This document shows, piece by piece, positions 1-7,640 of a stretch of DNA of 64,000 bases. Position numbers and translations under genes: made by a program. The notes beneath the pieces were generated by a model. The model was not told the origin of the DNA, ran no database searches, and saw nothing but the letters and a program-made list of their open reading frames with translations. The DNA is from Novosphingobium resinovorum. GTDB lineage: Bacteria; Pseudomonadota; Alphaproteobacteria; Sphingomonadales; Sphingomonadaceae. Position 1 is the first letter of the stretch. Every line of letters starts with the position of its first letter. The DNA is taken from contig NZ_CP017077.1 of NCBI RefSeq assembly GCF_001742225.1, forward strand, positions 62,001 through 126,000. The letters are read 5' to 3'.

Positions 1-576
1 GGCTACGCATTGTTCGGCGCGATCGAGGAAGGCACGCCCGAGGAATATCGGCCGATGTTCGAGGTGGACGTTTTCGGTCTGATCGAAATCACCAGAGCCG
101 CGCTACCCGTGCTGCGACGGGCGGGCGGGACAATTGTCAACATGTCGTCCGGTGCCGGCATCGAGGGCCGCGGCGGCGGAGGCTATTACCACGCCGCCAA
201 GTTTGCGGTGGAAGGGATTTCGGAGGCGCTCGCCGGCGAGCTCGAACAGTTCGGCATTCGTGTGTTGATCGTCGAGCCTGGACCGTTCCGTACCGATTTC
301 CTTGGCCGTTCGATAACGATGGCGGCCAACGCAATGCCGGAATACGCCGCGACCTCCCGCAAGCACTATCGGGACACCAACGACGGCAATCAGGCGGGCG
401 ACCCCGATAAGGCGGTCGCAGTGATCCTTCAGGCCGTCGACGCCGATGACGCCCCGCTCCATCTGCCGCTCGGGCCGGCCGCGCACGCGATCGCCGAGCG
501 AAAGCTGGCTGCGTTCCGCAGCGATATCGACGCCTGGCGCGAGATCACGATCGCCACCGATTTCGACCCCGTTTGA
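1..576 (+). CDS. SDR family oxidoreductase, 5' end cut by window edge
   Basis: This is the C-terminal part of a short-chain dehydrogenase/reductase with NAD(P)-linked oxidoreductase activity on an unknown substrate. The frame is open from base 1 (GYAL, typical of the sequence just after the NNAG motif), so the true start lies outside the window. The conserved NMSSGAG strand is followed by the YYHAAK catalytic Tyr-x-x-x-Lys and by VEPGPFRTDF, as in the classical SDR group that resembles retinol dehydrogenases and DltE-like proteins. It ends 27 bases before an epoxide-hydrolase-like gene on the same strand, so the two are probably co-transcribed. Family is secure; substrate cannot be told. Confidence 0.9.
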   Translation, partial: GYALFGAIEEGTPEEYRPMFEVDVFGLIEITRAALPVLRRAGGTIVNMSSGAGIEGRGGGGYYHAAKFAVEGISEALAGELEQFGIRVLIVEPGPFRTDFLGRSITMAANAMPEYAATSRKHYRDTNDGNQAGDPDKAVAVILQAVDADDAPLHLPLGPAAHAIAERKLAAFRSDIDAWREITIATDFDPV

Positions 577-603
577 ACGCCAACACCTGATTGGAGAGCG
601 ATC

Positions 604-1452
604 ATGATCGCAGCTTTGAAGGGGTTTACCCAGCAGTTGGTGCCGGTGAATGGCATCAAGATCAACGCCGTCACCGGAGGCTCAGGTCCGCCCATCCTTC
701 TGCTTCACGGCTGGCCGGAAACATGGTGGGAATGGCACCATGTGATGCCATTGCTGGCCGAGCATTTCAGCGTGGTGGCCATCGATCTGCGCGGCGCGGG
801 CTTTTCCGACTGTCCGCAGGGCGGCTATGACAAGGCGACGATGGCGCGCGACGCGCACGAAGTCATGGTTGCCCTTGGGCATGAGCGCTACGCGGTGTGC
901 GGGCATGACATCGGCGGAATGGTCGCCTTGCCGCAGGCCGCCATCTATCGGCAGACTGTTACTCACTTGGCCGTCCTCGACGTTCCGCTTCCCGGCTGGA
1001 CTGGATGGGAGGCGACGACCGCCAAGCTCTGGCACTTCAGCTTCCATATGAACCGCGATCTGCCCGAGCGCCTGATCCACGGCCGGGAATATGACTATGT
1101 TTCGACCTTCATGGCAGAGCGGTTCTACGATCACAGCAGCTTCGATCCGCTGGACATCGAGATCTACGCAAAGGCGATGGCGCTTCCCGGCCGCACGCGT
1201 GGCGGCATGGAATGGTATCGCACCCTCGCCGCCGACCATGCGGCCGCGCTCGAGTACAAGAAGCAACGGCTCGACATCCCGGTGCTTGGCCTGGGTGGGG
1301 ATCAGCGCTTCGGTGCGCAGATGGCGCCGATGCTCAAGGAGTTCGCCACCAATGTGACGGGCGGTTCGATCGCGCGGTGCAGCCACTATGTGGCAGACGA
1401 GCGGCCGGATGAAGTCGCAGCCGCCCTGATTGCATTCCTCAAGATCAATTGA
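604..1452 (+). CDS. alpha/beta hydrolase, epoxide hydrolase-like
   Basis: A soluble alpha/beta-fold hydrolase of 282 residues, normal length for bacterial epoxide hydrolases and haloalkane or haloacetate dehalogenases. The oxyanion motif HGWPE sits at residues 35-39 and the nucleophile elbow GHDIGG at 100-105, so the nucleophile is Asp102 and not Ser, which points to epoxide hydrolase or dehalogenase chemistry and away from esterase chemistry. The catalytic His is probably His261 in CSHYVADERP. A GGAGAG ribosome-binding site precedes the ATG. It lies between an SDR and a VOC-fold gene in a likely catabolic operon. The exact substrate is unknown. Confidence 0.88.
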   Translation: MIAALKGFTQQLVPVNGIKINAVTGGSGPPILLLHGWPETWWEWHHVMPLLAEHFSVVAIDLRGAGFSDCPQGGYDKATMARDAHEVMVALGHERYAVCGHDIGGMVALPQAAIYRQTVTHLAVLDVPLPGWTGWEATTAKLWHFSFHMNRDLPERLIHGREYDYVSTFMAERFYDHSSFDPLDIEIYAKAMALPGRTRGGMEWYRTLAADHAAALEYKKQRLDIPVLGLGGDQRFGAQMAPMLKEFATNVTGGSIARCSHYVADERPDEVAAALIAFLKIN

Positions 1453-1516
1453 AACTCGGCGCCCGCGCGGCCGTGGGCGAGTCGATAGATCGAATAAACA
1501 GCAAAGGAAAACTGTC

Positions 1517-2047
1517 ATGACCGCACCCGTCATTCGCGGCGTCAATCATATCGGCATCACGGTGCCCGACATCGAAGCCGCAAAATCGTTCTTGGCGGAA
1601 GCCTTCGGTGGCCAGGTGATCTATCAGTCTTTCGGTCCTCAGGATCCGCCGCGGCAAGGACCCGAATTCGAGCGGGCCGTTGGCGCGTTCCCCGGAACGG
1701 TCGTACGCGCCCAGGCGATGGTCAAGATCGGGACCGGACCCGATATCGAGCTCTTCGAAATGCACGGTCCCGAGCAAGCCCAGCCGATCCGGGCGAGCGA
1801 CTTTGGCATCACGCACTTCGCTCTCTACACCGATGACATCGACGCATCGGTCGAGCGCTTCGAGAAAGCGGGCGGTACCCCGCTGACGGCGCCGCGCGCC
1901 ATCCCCTATGCAACCGAGAAAGGTCCTGGAAACAAGGTCTGCTATTGCCGCATGCCGTGGGGTACGACGATGGAATTCATCACCACGCCGGATCGCATGG
2001 CCTATCGTGACCAGACCGACCTGCGTAGGTGGCAGGATGAGGACTGA
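1517..2047 (+). CDS. VOC superfamily (glyoxalase/bleomycin resistance/dioxygenase fold) protein
   Basis: A 176-residue vicinal-oxygen-chelate protein. It begins with the typical first beta strand GVNHIGITVPDIEAAKSFL, and a second half-domain begins near GITHFALYTDDIDASVERF. The frame is open from 1430, but the ATG at 1517 is preferred because AAAGGAAAA lies about ten bases upstream and the fold starts right after it. VOC proteins bind a divalent metal and catalyse glyoxalase, dioxygenase or epimerase reactions. Here it sits between two alpha/beta hydrolases and may act on the same compound. Specific reaction unknown. Confidence 0.85.
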   Translation: MTAPVIRGVNHIGITVPDIEAAKSFLAEAFGGQVIYQSFGPQDPPRQGPEFERAVGAFPGTVVRAQAMVKIGTGPDIELFEMHGPEQAQPIRASDFGITHFALYTDDIDASVERFEKAGGTPLTAPRAIPYATEKGPGNKVCYCRMPWGTTMEFITTPDRMAYRDQTDLRRWQDED

Positions 2048-2115
2048 CGAGAGCGGGAGAAGGCCCCGCATCCTCATCGTACAACAAAGAAAACTACCAA
2101 TCGAGGACCGCGCTC

Positions 2116-3108
2116 ATGGATGAACAAAGCTTCGGTGTGCGGTTGCCCGCCCGCGTGCTTCCCGCTCCCCGCTCGATCAGCGCGGAGGCGCGTGCCGCAC
2201 TGAACCGTCTCGTCGGCGCCGACGGCATGCCGATCAATGCCAAGTACCCGATGCCGGATCCCGAGGATCACGAAGGCTGGGTTCGGATCAAGGCAGCGGT
2301 GGATGCGCACTATGCCGCCAGCATCAAGGGTCTTGCGGGCACGTTGCGCGCCAGCGTCGAAACCGTCCGGGTCGGCAATACCCTCGTCCACGTCGCTACG
2401 CCCGAGACCGCGATCGTCACCGGGGCCGCCTATCTCGATCTGCACGGTGGCGCACTGGTATTTGGCGGCGGCGAGGCATGCCGGGTCGGCGCGCAGATGC
2501 AGGCGGACCTGCATGGCGTGTGCTGCTACGGTGTCGACTATCGGACGCCGCCCGAGCATCCCTATCCCGCAGCACTGGACGATACGCTGGCGGCCTATGG
2601 CCATGTGCTCGAGCGGCATGCGCCATCGAATGTGGTCATTGGCGGCCGGTCGGCCGGGGGGAACCTTGCTGTTGCCATGCTGCTGCGCGCGCGGGAGGCG
2701 GGGCTCCCCATGCCGGCCGGGTTGGTGCTGCTGTCGCCCGAGGTGGACCTGACGGAGTCAGGGGACAGCTTCGAAGTGAACCGTCTGGTGGACCTCATGC
2801 TGCCCCTGCCGCTGCGCGCGGCGAACCTGCTCTATGCCAGCGGCGCGGACCTCTCCGATCCCGCTCTCTCCCCGCTGTTCGGCGACCTTTCCGGCCTGCC
2901 GCCGACGCTGCTGCAATCCGGCACCCGCGATCTTCTCCTCTCCAACACCGTCCGCATGCATCGCGCCCTGCGAAAGGCTGGCGTTCCTGCCGAGCTTCAC
3001 GTCTTCGAGGCGATGCCCCATGGCGGCTTCCTGGGCGACACGCCGGAGGATCTGGAGCTGAGCGGCGAGCTCGTCCGCTTCGTCTGCACCTGCTTGCGCG
3101 GCGGCTGA
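2116..3108 (+). CDS. alpha/beta hydrolase, HSL (hormone-sensitive lipase) family esterase
   Basis: A 330-residue esterase-type hydrolase. The HSL oxyanion motif HGGA is at residues 110-113, the nucleophile elbow GRSAGG around Ser179, the acid in SGTRDLLL and the catalytic His in MPHGGF. All four are in the order expected for family IV esterases (alpha/beta hydrolase fold 3). No signal peptide is visible, so it is probably cytoplasmic. It lies 68 bases after the VOC gene and is probably the last intact gene of the hydrolase operon. It most likely cleaves a short-chain ester or lactone; the substrate is not evident. Confidence 0.9.
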   Translation: MDEQSFGVRLPARVLPAPRSISAEARAALNRLVGADGMPINAKYPMPDPEDHEGWVRIKAAVDAHYAASIKGLAGTLRASVETVRVGNTLVHVATPETAIVTGAAYLDLHGGALVFGGGEACRVGAQMQADLHGVCCYGVDYRTPPEHPYPAALDDTLAAYGHVLERHAPSNVVIGGRSAGGNLAVAMLLRAREAGLPMPAGLVLLSPEVDLTESGDSFEVNRLVDLMLPLPLRAANLLYASGADLSDPALSPLFGDLSGLPPTLLQSGTRDLLLSNTVRMHRALRKAGVPAELHVFEAMPHGGFLGDTPEDLELSGELVRFVCTCLRGG

Positions 3109-3138
3109 GGCCTTTGGCCCACTTCTTTCAGGACACGT

Positions 3139-3447
3139 ATGATCGACACCAATCGGCTCCTCCTACGTCCCTATGAACCTGGAGACGAGCGGGCGATTCT
3201 GGCGCTGTCGGCTGATCCCGCCGTGCGCAGGTTCATCGGCAATCTACCGGATTCCGAGGAAGGCGCCCGGACAAGGGTGCTACGCTGCGCGGGCCATTGG
3301 AGCCTCTTCGGCTTCGGCACGCTCGCTGTCGTCGAACGGCCGAGCGGCAGGATCGTGGGCGAAGTCGCCGCCTCCTACTTCCTCGTCTCGGCAATCCCGT
3401 TGACGATCAGCGATGTGCGTCGCCGCGCCAAGGCCGTGGCAGCGTGA
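3139..3447 (+). pseudogene. GNAT-family acetyltransferase, C-terminally truncated
   Basis: The first 75-80 residues match the start of RimJ-type GNAT acetyltransferases (TNRLLLRPYEPGDERAI, then GFGTLAVVERPSGRIVGEV). The usual acetyl-CoA-binding loop Q/RxxGxG/A and the last strands are absent. The protein stops after 102 residues with an unrelated tail (SYFLVSAIPLTISDVRRRA), whereas the family is normally about 170-190 residues. Its stop overlaps an in-frame ATG (3447) of the next gene. It is probably an inactive fragment left by a deletion that joined it to the protease gene region. Confidence 0.7.
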
Positions 3448-3473
3448 TGGGCGTCGGGTTTGGAGGTCACGGC

Positions 3474-4757
3474 ATGGCGGTGCATGCCATTCTTTCCGTG
3501 GCGGCTGCCGCCGCGGCGCCCCTCAATGCCTCCTCGCCAGCAGAGAACCCGCTGCCGGTCGACGCCGCGCTCGCAAGATGGGACATCGACGAGGCGCGGA
3601 CGCTCGCGCAGGCGATGCCAGAAGGCGCCGAGCGCTGCGCGGTCGAGGGCGTGATTGCCAACCGCGAGAACCGTATCAAGGAAGCCTCGAAATCGCTCCA
3701 GCGATGCTTGGCAATATTGGAACAATCCCATTCTCCCCGGGCACATGCCGCATTTGAGGCGCTGCTCGAATCCTATTTCCGGCAGGGCGCGTACAAGAAG
3801 GAATATGCGTTGATCGTGTGGTGGCTTGCGGCCCATGGCAAGCCCGCCGATCCCGACAAGCTTGCCGATCTGCGCGAGGAACTCGGAACGGTGGCGGTGT
3901 TGCGCGACGTGTCCGGACCCAAGGCGACAGGCAGCAGTACGGCAACCTTGCGCAGTTACCGCAATGTGCTGGGCACGCGGAATGTCGATCTAAGAGTGCG
4001 CGGCGTCACGCTCTCGTGGAATATCGATACAGGGGCTAACCTTTCCGTTGTAACCGAGAGCGCGGCCCGACGGATGCGATTGGCGGTTCGCGATACCCGC
4101 GCACAAGCGGTGGGATTGACCGGCCACTCGGTGCCAACACGAATCGCTGTCATTCACAGGCTTCCGGTTGGCGGCGTCACCCTTCGGAATGTAGTGGCGA
4201 TCGTTGTACCGGACAGCGCATTGTTCATCCGGTCTCCGCTAGCCGACTATCAGATCGAGGCGATACTTGGCTGCCCCGCGCTGGCGCAGCTCGGTCGATT
4301 TCGGATCGATGCTGACGGCACGTTCGCGATCGATCGGGCGGGACCGTTGCTCAGGTCGGGAGCGACGCTCTACATGAGGCAGCTGACTCCGCTGGCCGAG
4401 GTGGAGATCGCGGGGCGCAAGGGCCTGGTGAGCATCGACACGGGGGCAAACCGAAGCAGCCTCCATGCAAGCTATGCTGCCAGATTTGCCGATCGCGCGC
4501 GCCTTTGGTCGAGTAAGCGAGACACGACATTGGGCCTGGGTGGCAGCACCGAAGGCGATGTTGCAATCGAACCCCGACTGACGATCACTGCAGGGGCGGC
4601 AACCGTCGTCGAACAGGATGTGGCCGTTACGTTGGAGGGCCACAAGACGGCGCTCGTTCTTGGCAATCTTGGACAGCCCGCATTGACGGCCAACGGCAGC
4701 TACACGTTCGATTTTCGTGCGATGCGGCTGTTGCTCGGGCCAGAGGTTTCGAATTGA
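3474..4757 (+). CDS. exported retropepsin-like aspartyl protease family protein with two DTGA motifs
   Basis: A 427-residue protein with an alanine-rich hydrophobic N-terminus (AILSVAAAAAA) that looks like a signal peptide. Two retropepsin-like domains follow, each with a catalytic-type motif: NIDTGAN around Asp185 and SIDTGAN around Asp322. The region of residues 30-150 is helical and TPR-like. The ATG at 3474 is chosen because GGAGG lies seven bases upstream; an ATG at 3447 is also in frame but lacks a good site and would place residues before the signal peptide. Two-domain clan AA proteins of this kind occur in proteobacteria; I know of no defined substrate. Periplasmic location is inferred. 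Confidence 0.82.
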   Translation: MAVHAILSVAAAAAAPLNASSPAENPLPVDAALARWDIDEARTLAQAMPEGAERCAVEGVIANRENRIKEASKSLQRCLAILEQSHSPRAHAAFEALLESYFRQGAYKKEYALIVWWLAAHGKPADPDKLADLREELGTVAVLRDVSGPKATGSSTATLRSYRNVLGTRNVDLRVRGVTLSWNIDTGANLSVVTESAARRMRLAVRDTRAQAVGLTGHSVPTRIAVIHRLPVGGVTLRNVVAIVVPDSALFIRSPLADYQIEAILGCPALAQLGRFRIDADGTFAIDRAGPLLRSGATLYMRQLTPLAEVEIAGRKGLVSIDTGANRSSLHASYAARFADRARLWSSKRDTTLGLGGSTEGDVAIEPRLTITAGAATVVEQDVAVTLEGHKTALVLGNLGQPALTANGSYTFDFRAMRLLLGPEVSN

Positions 4758-5223
4758 TGTACGGCTCGCTTCGAATCGGCGCCGCTGCGGGTGACCGCTG
4801 AATGTCGGCTCCTGACGATAGCGGATGCTCAACTTATCGCCACCCAATGACGGCTTTGTCCCAGCCCCCGTCATAAGCGGACTGACCGCTCATAGGCGCG
4901 CCATTTTCCTAATTGAACGGCCTGGATGGTGAAGGGTTTCGGGCGCTTGCGTACGAAAGCCTCCCATGCAGGAACCCGCGTGCCCGGTAGAGTGGGCTAT
5001 GGGGATTTGCGCTTTCGTGTGGTGTGGCGGGGTGAAGTGCGCGCTTTGATGGAGGCACGACAGCAGCGCAGCGGTCGGTGTCTGGATGCGCCGGAGATGT
5101 GTTTGCCAGGCTGTCGATGTTGATGCCAGGAGCGGACGTGGGCGCGGCGCGTGCCGGGGGCAAGTCGGCCCTTTGACCATCGCGCGCTTTGCGTGGCCAT
5201 CGCGGCAGGCGGATCATGCCGGG
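4758..5223. other. intergenic region left of the IS91-like transposase
   Basis: No convincing gene. The stretch holds short GC-rich words such as GACTGACCGCT that also occur near 30361 downstream of arsH, suggesting a dispersed intergenic repeat. The left 17-base inverted repeat of the IS91-like element is at 4963-4979. Short open frames on both strands here lack ribosome-binding sites and protein-like composition. Confidence 0.5.
4963..4979 (+). repeat. left inverted repeat of the IS91-like element
   Basis: The sequence CCCATGCAGGAACCCGC is the reverse complement of 7435-7451 except at the ninth base. It lies about 245 bases beyond the stop codon of the transposase, on the side where IS91-type replication origins are found. 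Confidence 0.6.
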
Positions 5224-6417
5224 TCATGCGATGCGCTCCCGGATCGGCGGGGTTGGCTTGGGCGGTGCGCGGGGCTGGCTCCAGCGTGGGAAGTTTTCAA
5301 TGACGATCATGCGCCCGCCGCAGCACGGGCATGGCGCGCAGGTGCCGGGCTCGGCTTCGGGCTCTGGCACCTGCGTCTCCGGTGTGACGGCAAGCAGGCG
5401 GCGGGCGAGCGCGAGATTGTCGTGGCGCGCGGCGCTGGCGAGCAGGCCGTAATGGCGGATGCGGTGGAAGCCGCGTGGCAGGACGTGGAGCAGGAAGCGG
5501 CGGATGAACTCGTCGGCGGTGAGCGTCATGGCACGCTGGCGTTCGGGTCCATCGCGGCGGTAATCCTTGTAGCGCAAGGTCACGCCGTTTTCGTCGAAGG
5601 CGATCAGGCGCCGGTTCGAGATGGCGACGCGGTGGGTATAGCGCGACAGGTAAGCGAGCACCGCTTCGGGGCCGGCAAAGGGCGGTTTGGCATAGACCAC
5701 CCAGCGCTTCTTACGCGCCGGGGCAAGGTGGCGCTGGAAGGCCCGCCGCTTTGTCAGATCGGTCAGGGAGCCGAAGAAGGCGAGCTTGCCGGCATCGTGC
5801 AGCGCGTTCAGCCGGGCGAGGAAGAGCTGGCGGAACAGCGCACCCAGAACGCGCACGGGCAGGAGGAAGGCCGGACGCGAGGATATCCAGCGACTTGCAT
5901 CGGGCGCGATACCGCCGCCCGGCACGATCATGTGAACATGCGGATGGTGAGTCATTGCCGACCCCCAGGTATGCAGCACGGCGGTGATCCCGATCCGGGC
6001 GCCCAGATGGCGGGGATCGGCGGCGATGGTCAGCATCGTCTGCGCGGCCGCCTTGAACAGCACGTCGTAGAGCAGAGCCTTGTTCTGGAATGCGATGTCC
6101 GCGACCTCGGCGGGCAGCGTGAAGACAACGTGGAAATAGCCGACGGGAAGCAGGTCGGCCTCCCGTTCGGCCAGCCAGGTGCGTGCCGCGGCGCCCTGGC
6201 ATTTTGGGCAATGCCGGTTGCGACAGCTGTTGTAGGCGACCCGCCAGTGTCCGCAGTCCTCACAGGCCTCGACGTGACCGCCCAAGGCCGCGGTGCGGCA
6301 GGTCTCGATCGCGGACATCACCTTGAGCTGGGTAAGGCTCAGGTGCCCGGCATGGGCCGCCCGGTAGGCTGGTCCTGCAGAACGGAAGATGTCCGCGACC
6401 TCGAGGTCGGCGCGCAC
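5224..6417 (-). CDS. tnpA: IS91-family HUH (Y2) rolling-circle transposase
   Basis: A 397-residue transposase. The N-terminal zinc-binding module has the pattern CEDCGHWRVAYNSC followed by HCPKCQ. The HUH metal-binding motif is HPHVHMIVPGGG, and the paired tyrosines are in YLSRYTHRVAISNRRL. All catalytic features of the IS91/ISCR group appear intact. Translation begins at a GTG (6417), four bases after the stop of the recombinase gene, so the two are probably translationally coupled. The element is likely functional, or was until recently. Confidence 0.92.
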   Translation of the reverse strand: MRADLEVADIFRSAGPAYRAAHAGHLSLTQLKVMSAIETCRTAALGGHVEACEDCGHWRVAYNSCRNRHCPKCQGAAARTWLAEREADLLPVGYFHVVFTLPAEVADIAFQNKALLYDVLFKAAAQTMLTIAADPRHLGARIGITAVLHTWGSAMTHHPHVHMIVPGGGIAPDASRWISSRPAFLLPVRVLGALFRQLFLARLNALHDAGKLAFFGSLTDLTKRRAFQRHLAPARKKRWVVYAKPPFAGPEAVLAYLSRYTHRVAISNRRLIAFDENGVTLRYKDYRRDGPERQRAMTLTADEFIRRFLLHVLPRGFHRIRHYGLLASAARHDNLALARRLLAVTPETQVPEPEAEPGTCAPCPCCGGRMIVIENFPRWSQPRAPPKPTPPIRERIA

Positions 6418-6421
6418 CGGT

Positions 6422-7342
6422 TCAACCGGCGTCGGCCGACCCTGTGGGTGCCTTGCCTTCCATCAGCGCCATCAACTGGTCGAGCGGGCTCGACACGGCG
6501 TGGATCGTGCGGGTCGACACCTTGGTGTAGAGTGCGGTGGTCTCCAGCTTGCTGTGGCCCAGCAGGACCTGGATCACGCGGATATCGACATCCTGCTCGA
6601 GCAGGTGCGTGGCGAAGGAATGGCGCAGGGTGTGCGGGCTGACGCGCTTGCGGATGCCCGCCACCTCGGCCGCCTCCTGAACCGCGCGGTGCAGTTGCCG
6701 GGTCGAGATGGGGTCGGTGACGTTCTGGCCGGGGAACAGCCAGCCATGCGCAATCAGCACCCCGCGCTTGTGCCCCTCACGCCACCACATCCGCAGCAGC
6801 TCGAGCAGCTGGGGCGAGAGCATCGCATTGCGATCCTTGCCTCCCTTGCCCTGTTCGACCCGGATCAGCATGCGCGTGCTGTCGATGTCGTCGACCTTGA
6901 GGTGGGCCACCTCCGACACGCGCAGGCCCGCGCCATAAGCCACGCCCAGCGCCGCCTTGTACTTCATGCCGGGCGCGGACTGCAGCAGCCGCGCTGCCTC
7001 CTCGACGCTCAGCACTTCGGGCAGCCGGGGCACGATGCGGGTGACGACCAGGGCCCGCGCCAGATCGCGTCGCCTGAGCGTGACGTTATACAGGAAGCGC
7101 AAGGCCGACACGGTGCCGTTGATGGTGCTCGGCCTGACCCCGCTCTCATGCTGCATGAGCTGAAAGCGGCGAAGGTCCTCTTCCGTTGCCGTATCGGGAG
7201 GGCGCCCCAGGAAGGCTGCAAGGCGCTTCACATGCCGCACGTAATCCTGCTGGGTGTGGGGACCGAGGCCCCGCATCATCATGTCGTGCTGCATCCGCTG
7301 GCGCAGCGGGCTGATCGGGGCGGTATTGATCGAGACAGTCAT
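6422..7342 (-). CDS. tyrosine recombinase/phage-type integrase associated with the IS91-like element
   Basis: A 306-residue XerC/D-like recombinase. The N-terminal SAM-like DNA-binding domain (QDYVRHVKRLAAFLGR) is followed by the catalytic domain with Arg in GLRVSEVAHL, the HTLRHSFATH box, LLGHSKLETT and the nucleophile Tyr in ALYTKVS. All catalytic residues are present. It is the upstream partner of the IS91-type transposase. Such pairs are a recurrent IS91 subgroup architecture, and the recombinase may help resolve or integrate circular intermediates; that role is inference. Confidence 0.9.
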   Translation of the reverse strand: MTVSINTAPISPLRQRMQHDMMMRGLGPHTQQDYVRHVKRLAAFLGRPPDTATEEDLRRFQLMQHESGVRPSTINGTVSALRFLYNVTLRRRDLARALVVTRIVPRLPEVLSVEEAARLLQSAPGMKYKAALGVAYGAGLRVSEVAHLKVDDIDSTRMLIRVEQGKGGKDRNAMLSPQLLELLRMWWREGHKRGVLIAHGWLFPGQNVTDPISTRQLHRAVQEAAEVAGIRKRVSPHTLRHSFATHLLEQDVDIRVIQVLLGHSKLETTALYTKVSTRTIHAVSSPLDQLMALMEGKAPTGSADAG

Positions 7343-7434
7343 GGCAAGTTCCTCTCCGTTGAAGAACTGCCAGTCTCGCCCCGCTAAAGGCCTACATATA
7401 ACACGCTACAATGCACCATGCGCCCTCCCGCGAA

Positions 7435-7451
7435 GCGGGTTCGTGCATGGG
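7435..7451 (-). repeat. right inverted repeat of the IS91-like element, next to a hairpin
   Basis: GCGGGTTCGTGCATGGG pairs with 4963-4979 at 16 of 17 positions. Its first five bases also form the 3' arm of the perfect hairpin 7427-7439. Confidence 0.6.
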
Positions 7452-7640
7452 CGCATATCAGCCGCCCACTGATGTCGACCCTTGTAAGACGCTCAGCACC
7501 CGTTTTCAGCGCTCCAGGTGCGGACGGTCCGCAATCTGGCAGGTGTCGACCAATACTCGCCATTCCGGATCGGTGGCGGAAACGTCGGCTCACGCCGGAC
7601 CAAGCCATTTGCGACGCGATAGCTATCGGCCAATAAGCAC
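7452..7640. other. intergenic spacer between the two mobile elements
   Basis: About 190 bases without a recognisable gene. It carries a word (GGTGCGGACGGTCCG) resembling GGTGCGGACTGTCCG at 30483, again suggesting a dispersed intergenic sequence family. Confidence 0.4.

Larger units (their letters stand above)
4963..7451 (-). mobile_element. IS91-like element carrying tyrosine recombinase and HUH transposase
   Basis: Two coupled genes, a tyrosine recombinase (first) and an IS91-family HUH transposase (second), are bracketed by a 17-base inverted repeat, 4963-4979 and 7435-7451, that matches at 16 positions. A perfect 5-bp stem with a three-base loop (CCCGC-GAA-GCGGG, 7427-7439) lies at the right end. 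IS91 elements transpose by rolling circle from an origin beyond the 3' end of the transposase and often carry a small integrase gene. The exact termini are my inference from the inverted repeat; IS91 elements usually leave no target duplication. Confidence 0.6.

Noticed and set aside
5086..6642. A 518-codon open frame on the plus strand opposite the IS91 transposase
   Set aside because: It is antisense to a well-supported transposase with all catalytic motifs; long opposite-strand frames are expected in GC-rich coding DNA.
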